Origin: an uncultured Clostridia bacterium
GTDB taxonomy: Bacteria > Bacillota > Clostridia > Oscillospirales > Oscillospiraceae
Reading direction: 5' to 3'
Assembly (NCBI GenBank): GCA_945487445.1
Contig: CALYTU010000097.1
Coordinates: 1 to 5,311 of the forward strand
Length of the DNA: 5,311 nucleotides
This document shows, piece after piece, positions 5,309 to 5,311 of the stretch. The translations under genes were made by a program, and so were the position numbers. A model generated the notes under the pieces. It was not told where the DNA came from. It worked only from the letters and a program-made list of their open reading frames with translations, and made no database searches. Each line of letters begins with the position of its first letter. Position 1 is the first letter of the stretch.

Positions 5309-5311
5309 CCG

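Overview
The window looks like a chromosomal stretch from a GC-rich, gut-type Firmicute, most plausibly an Oscillospiraceae/Ruminococcaceae-like clostridium. This is inferred from the strong AGGAGG-type ribosome sites, the DUF4358 lipoprotein plus DHHW protein pair, the DUF6512-type membrane protein remnant and the dispersed GC-rich intergenic repeats. No RNA gene or species marker is present, so the assignment is tentative.

Left part (1-1500): the minus strand carries an iron-dependent lactaldehyde reductase/alcohol dehydrogenase of the FucO type (274-1422). It has its own extended -10 promoter, a palindromic operator-like stretch and a strong hairpin after its stop, so it is probably transcribed alone. 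Further left, another minus-strand gene seems to begin at base 9 and run out of the window. Only its promoter, ribosome site and first three codons are visible.

Middle (1500-2056): a short remnant of a DUF6512-like membrane protein gene is broken twice, by an in-frame TGA and then by a 72-bp, almost perfectly palindromic MITE-like element. The rest of this gap holds a GC-rich hairpin and a leader whose folding could affect the ribosome site of the next gene.

Right part (2057-4831): three plus-strand genes form a tight operon. They encode a membrane-anchored extracellular transglutaminase-like protein, a DUF4358 lipoprotein and a DHHW-family (AlgJ/AlgX-like, SGNH-type) protein; the last two overlap by 4 bp (ATGA). 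All three products should act at or outside the membrane. The likely theme is modification of the cell surface, for example O-acetylation of a surface polysaccharide combined with a transglutaminase/protease-type activity. The membrane O-acyltransferase (MBOAT) that normally feeds DHHW proteins is not in the window.

Right end (4832-5311): this is non-coding and built of three 134-141 bp tandem repeat units, whose lengths differ by whole 7-bp steps. The third unit is cut by a second copy of the same palindromic element that broke the DUF6512 gene; this copy diverges at base 5309, two bases before the window ends.
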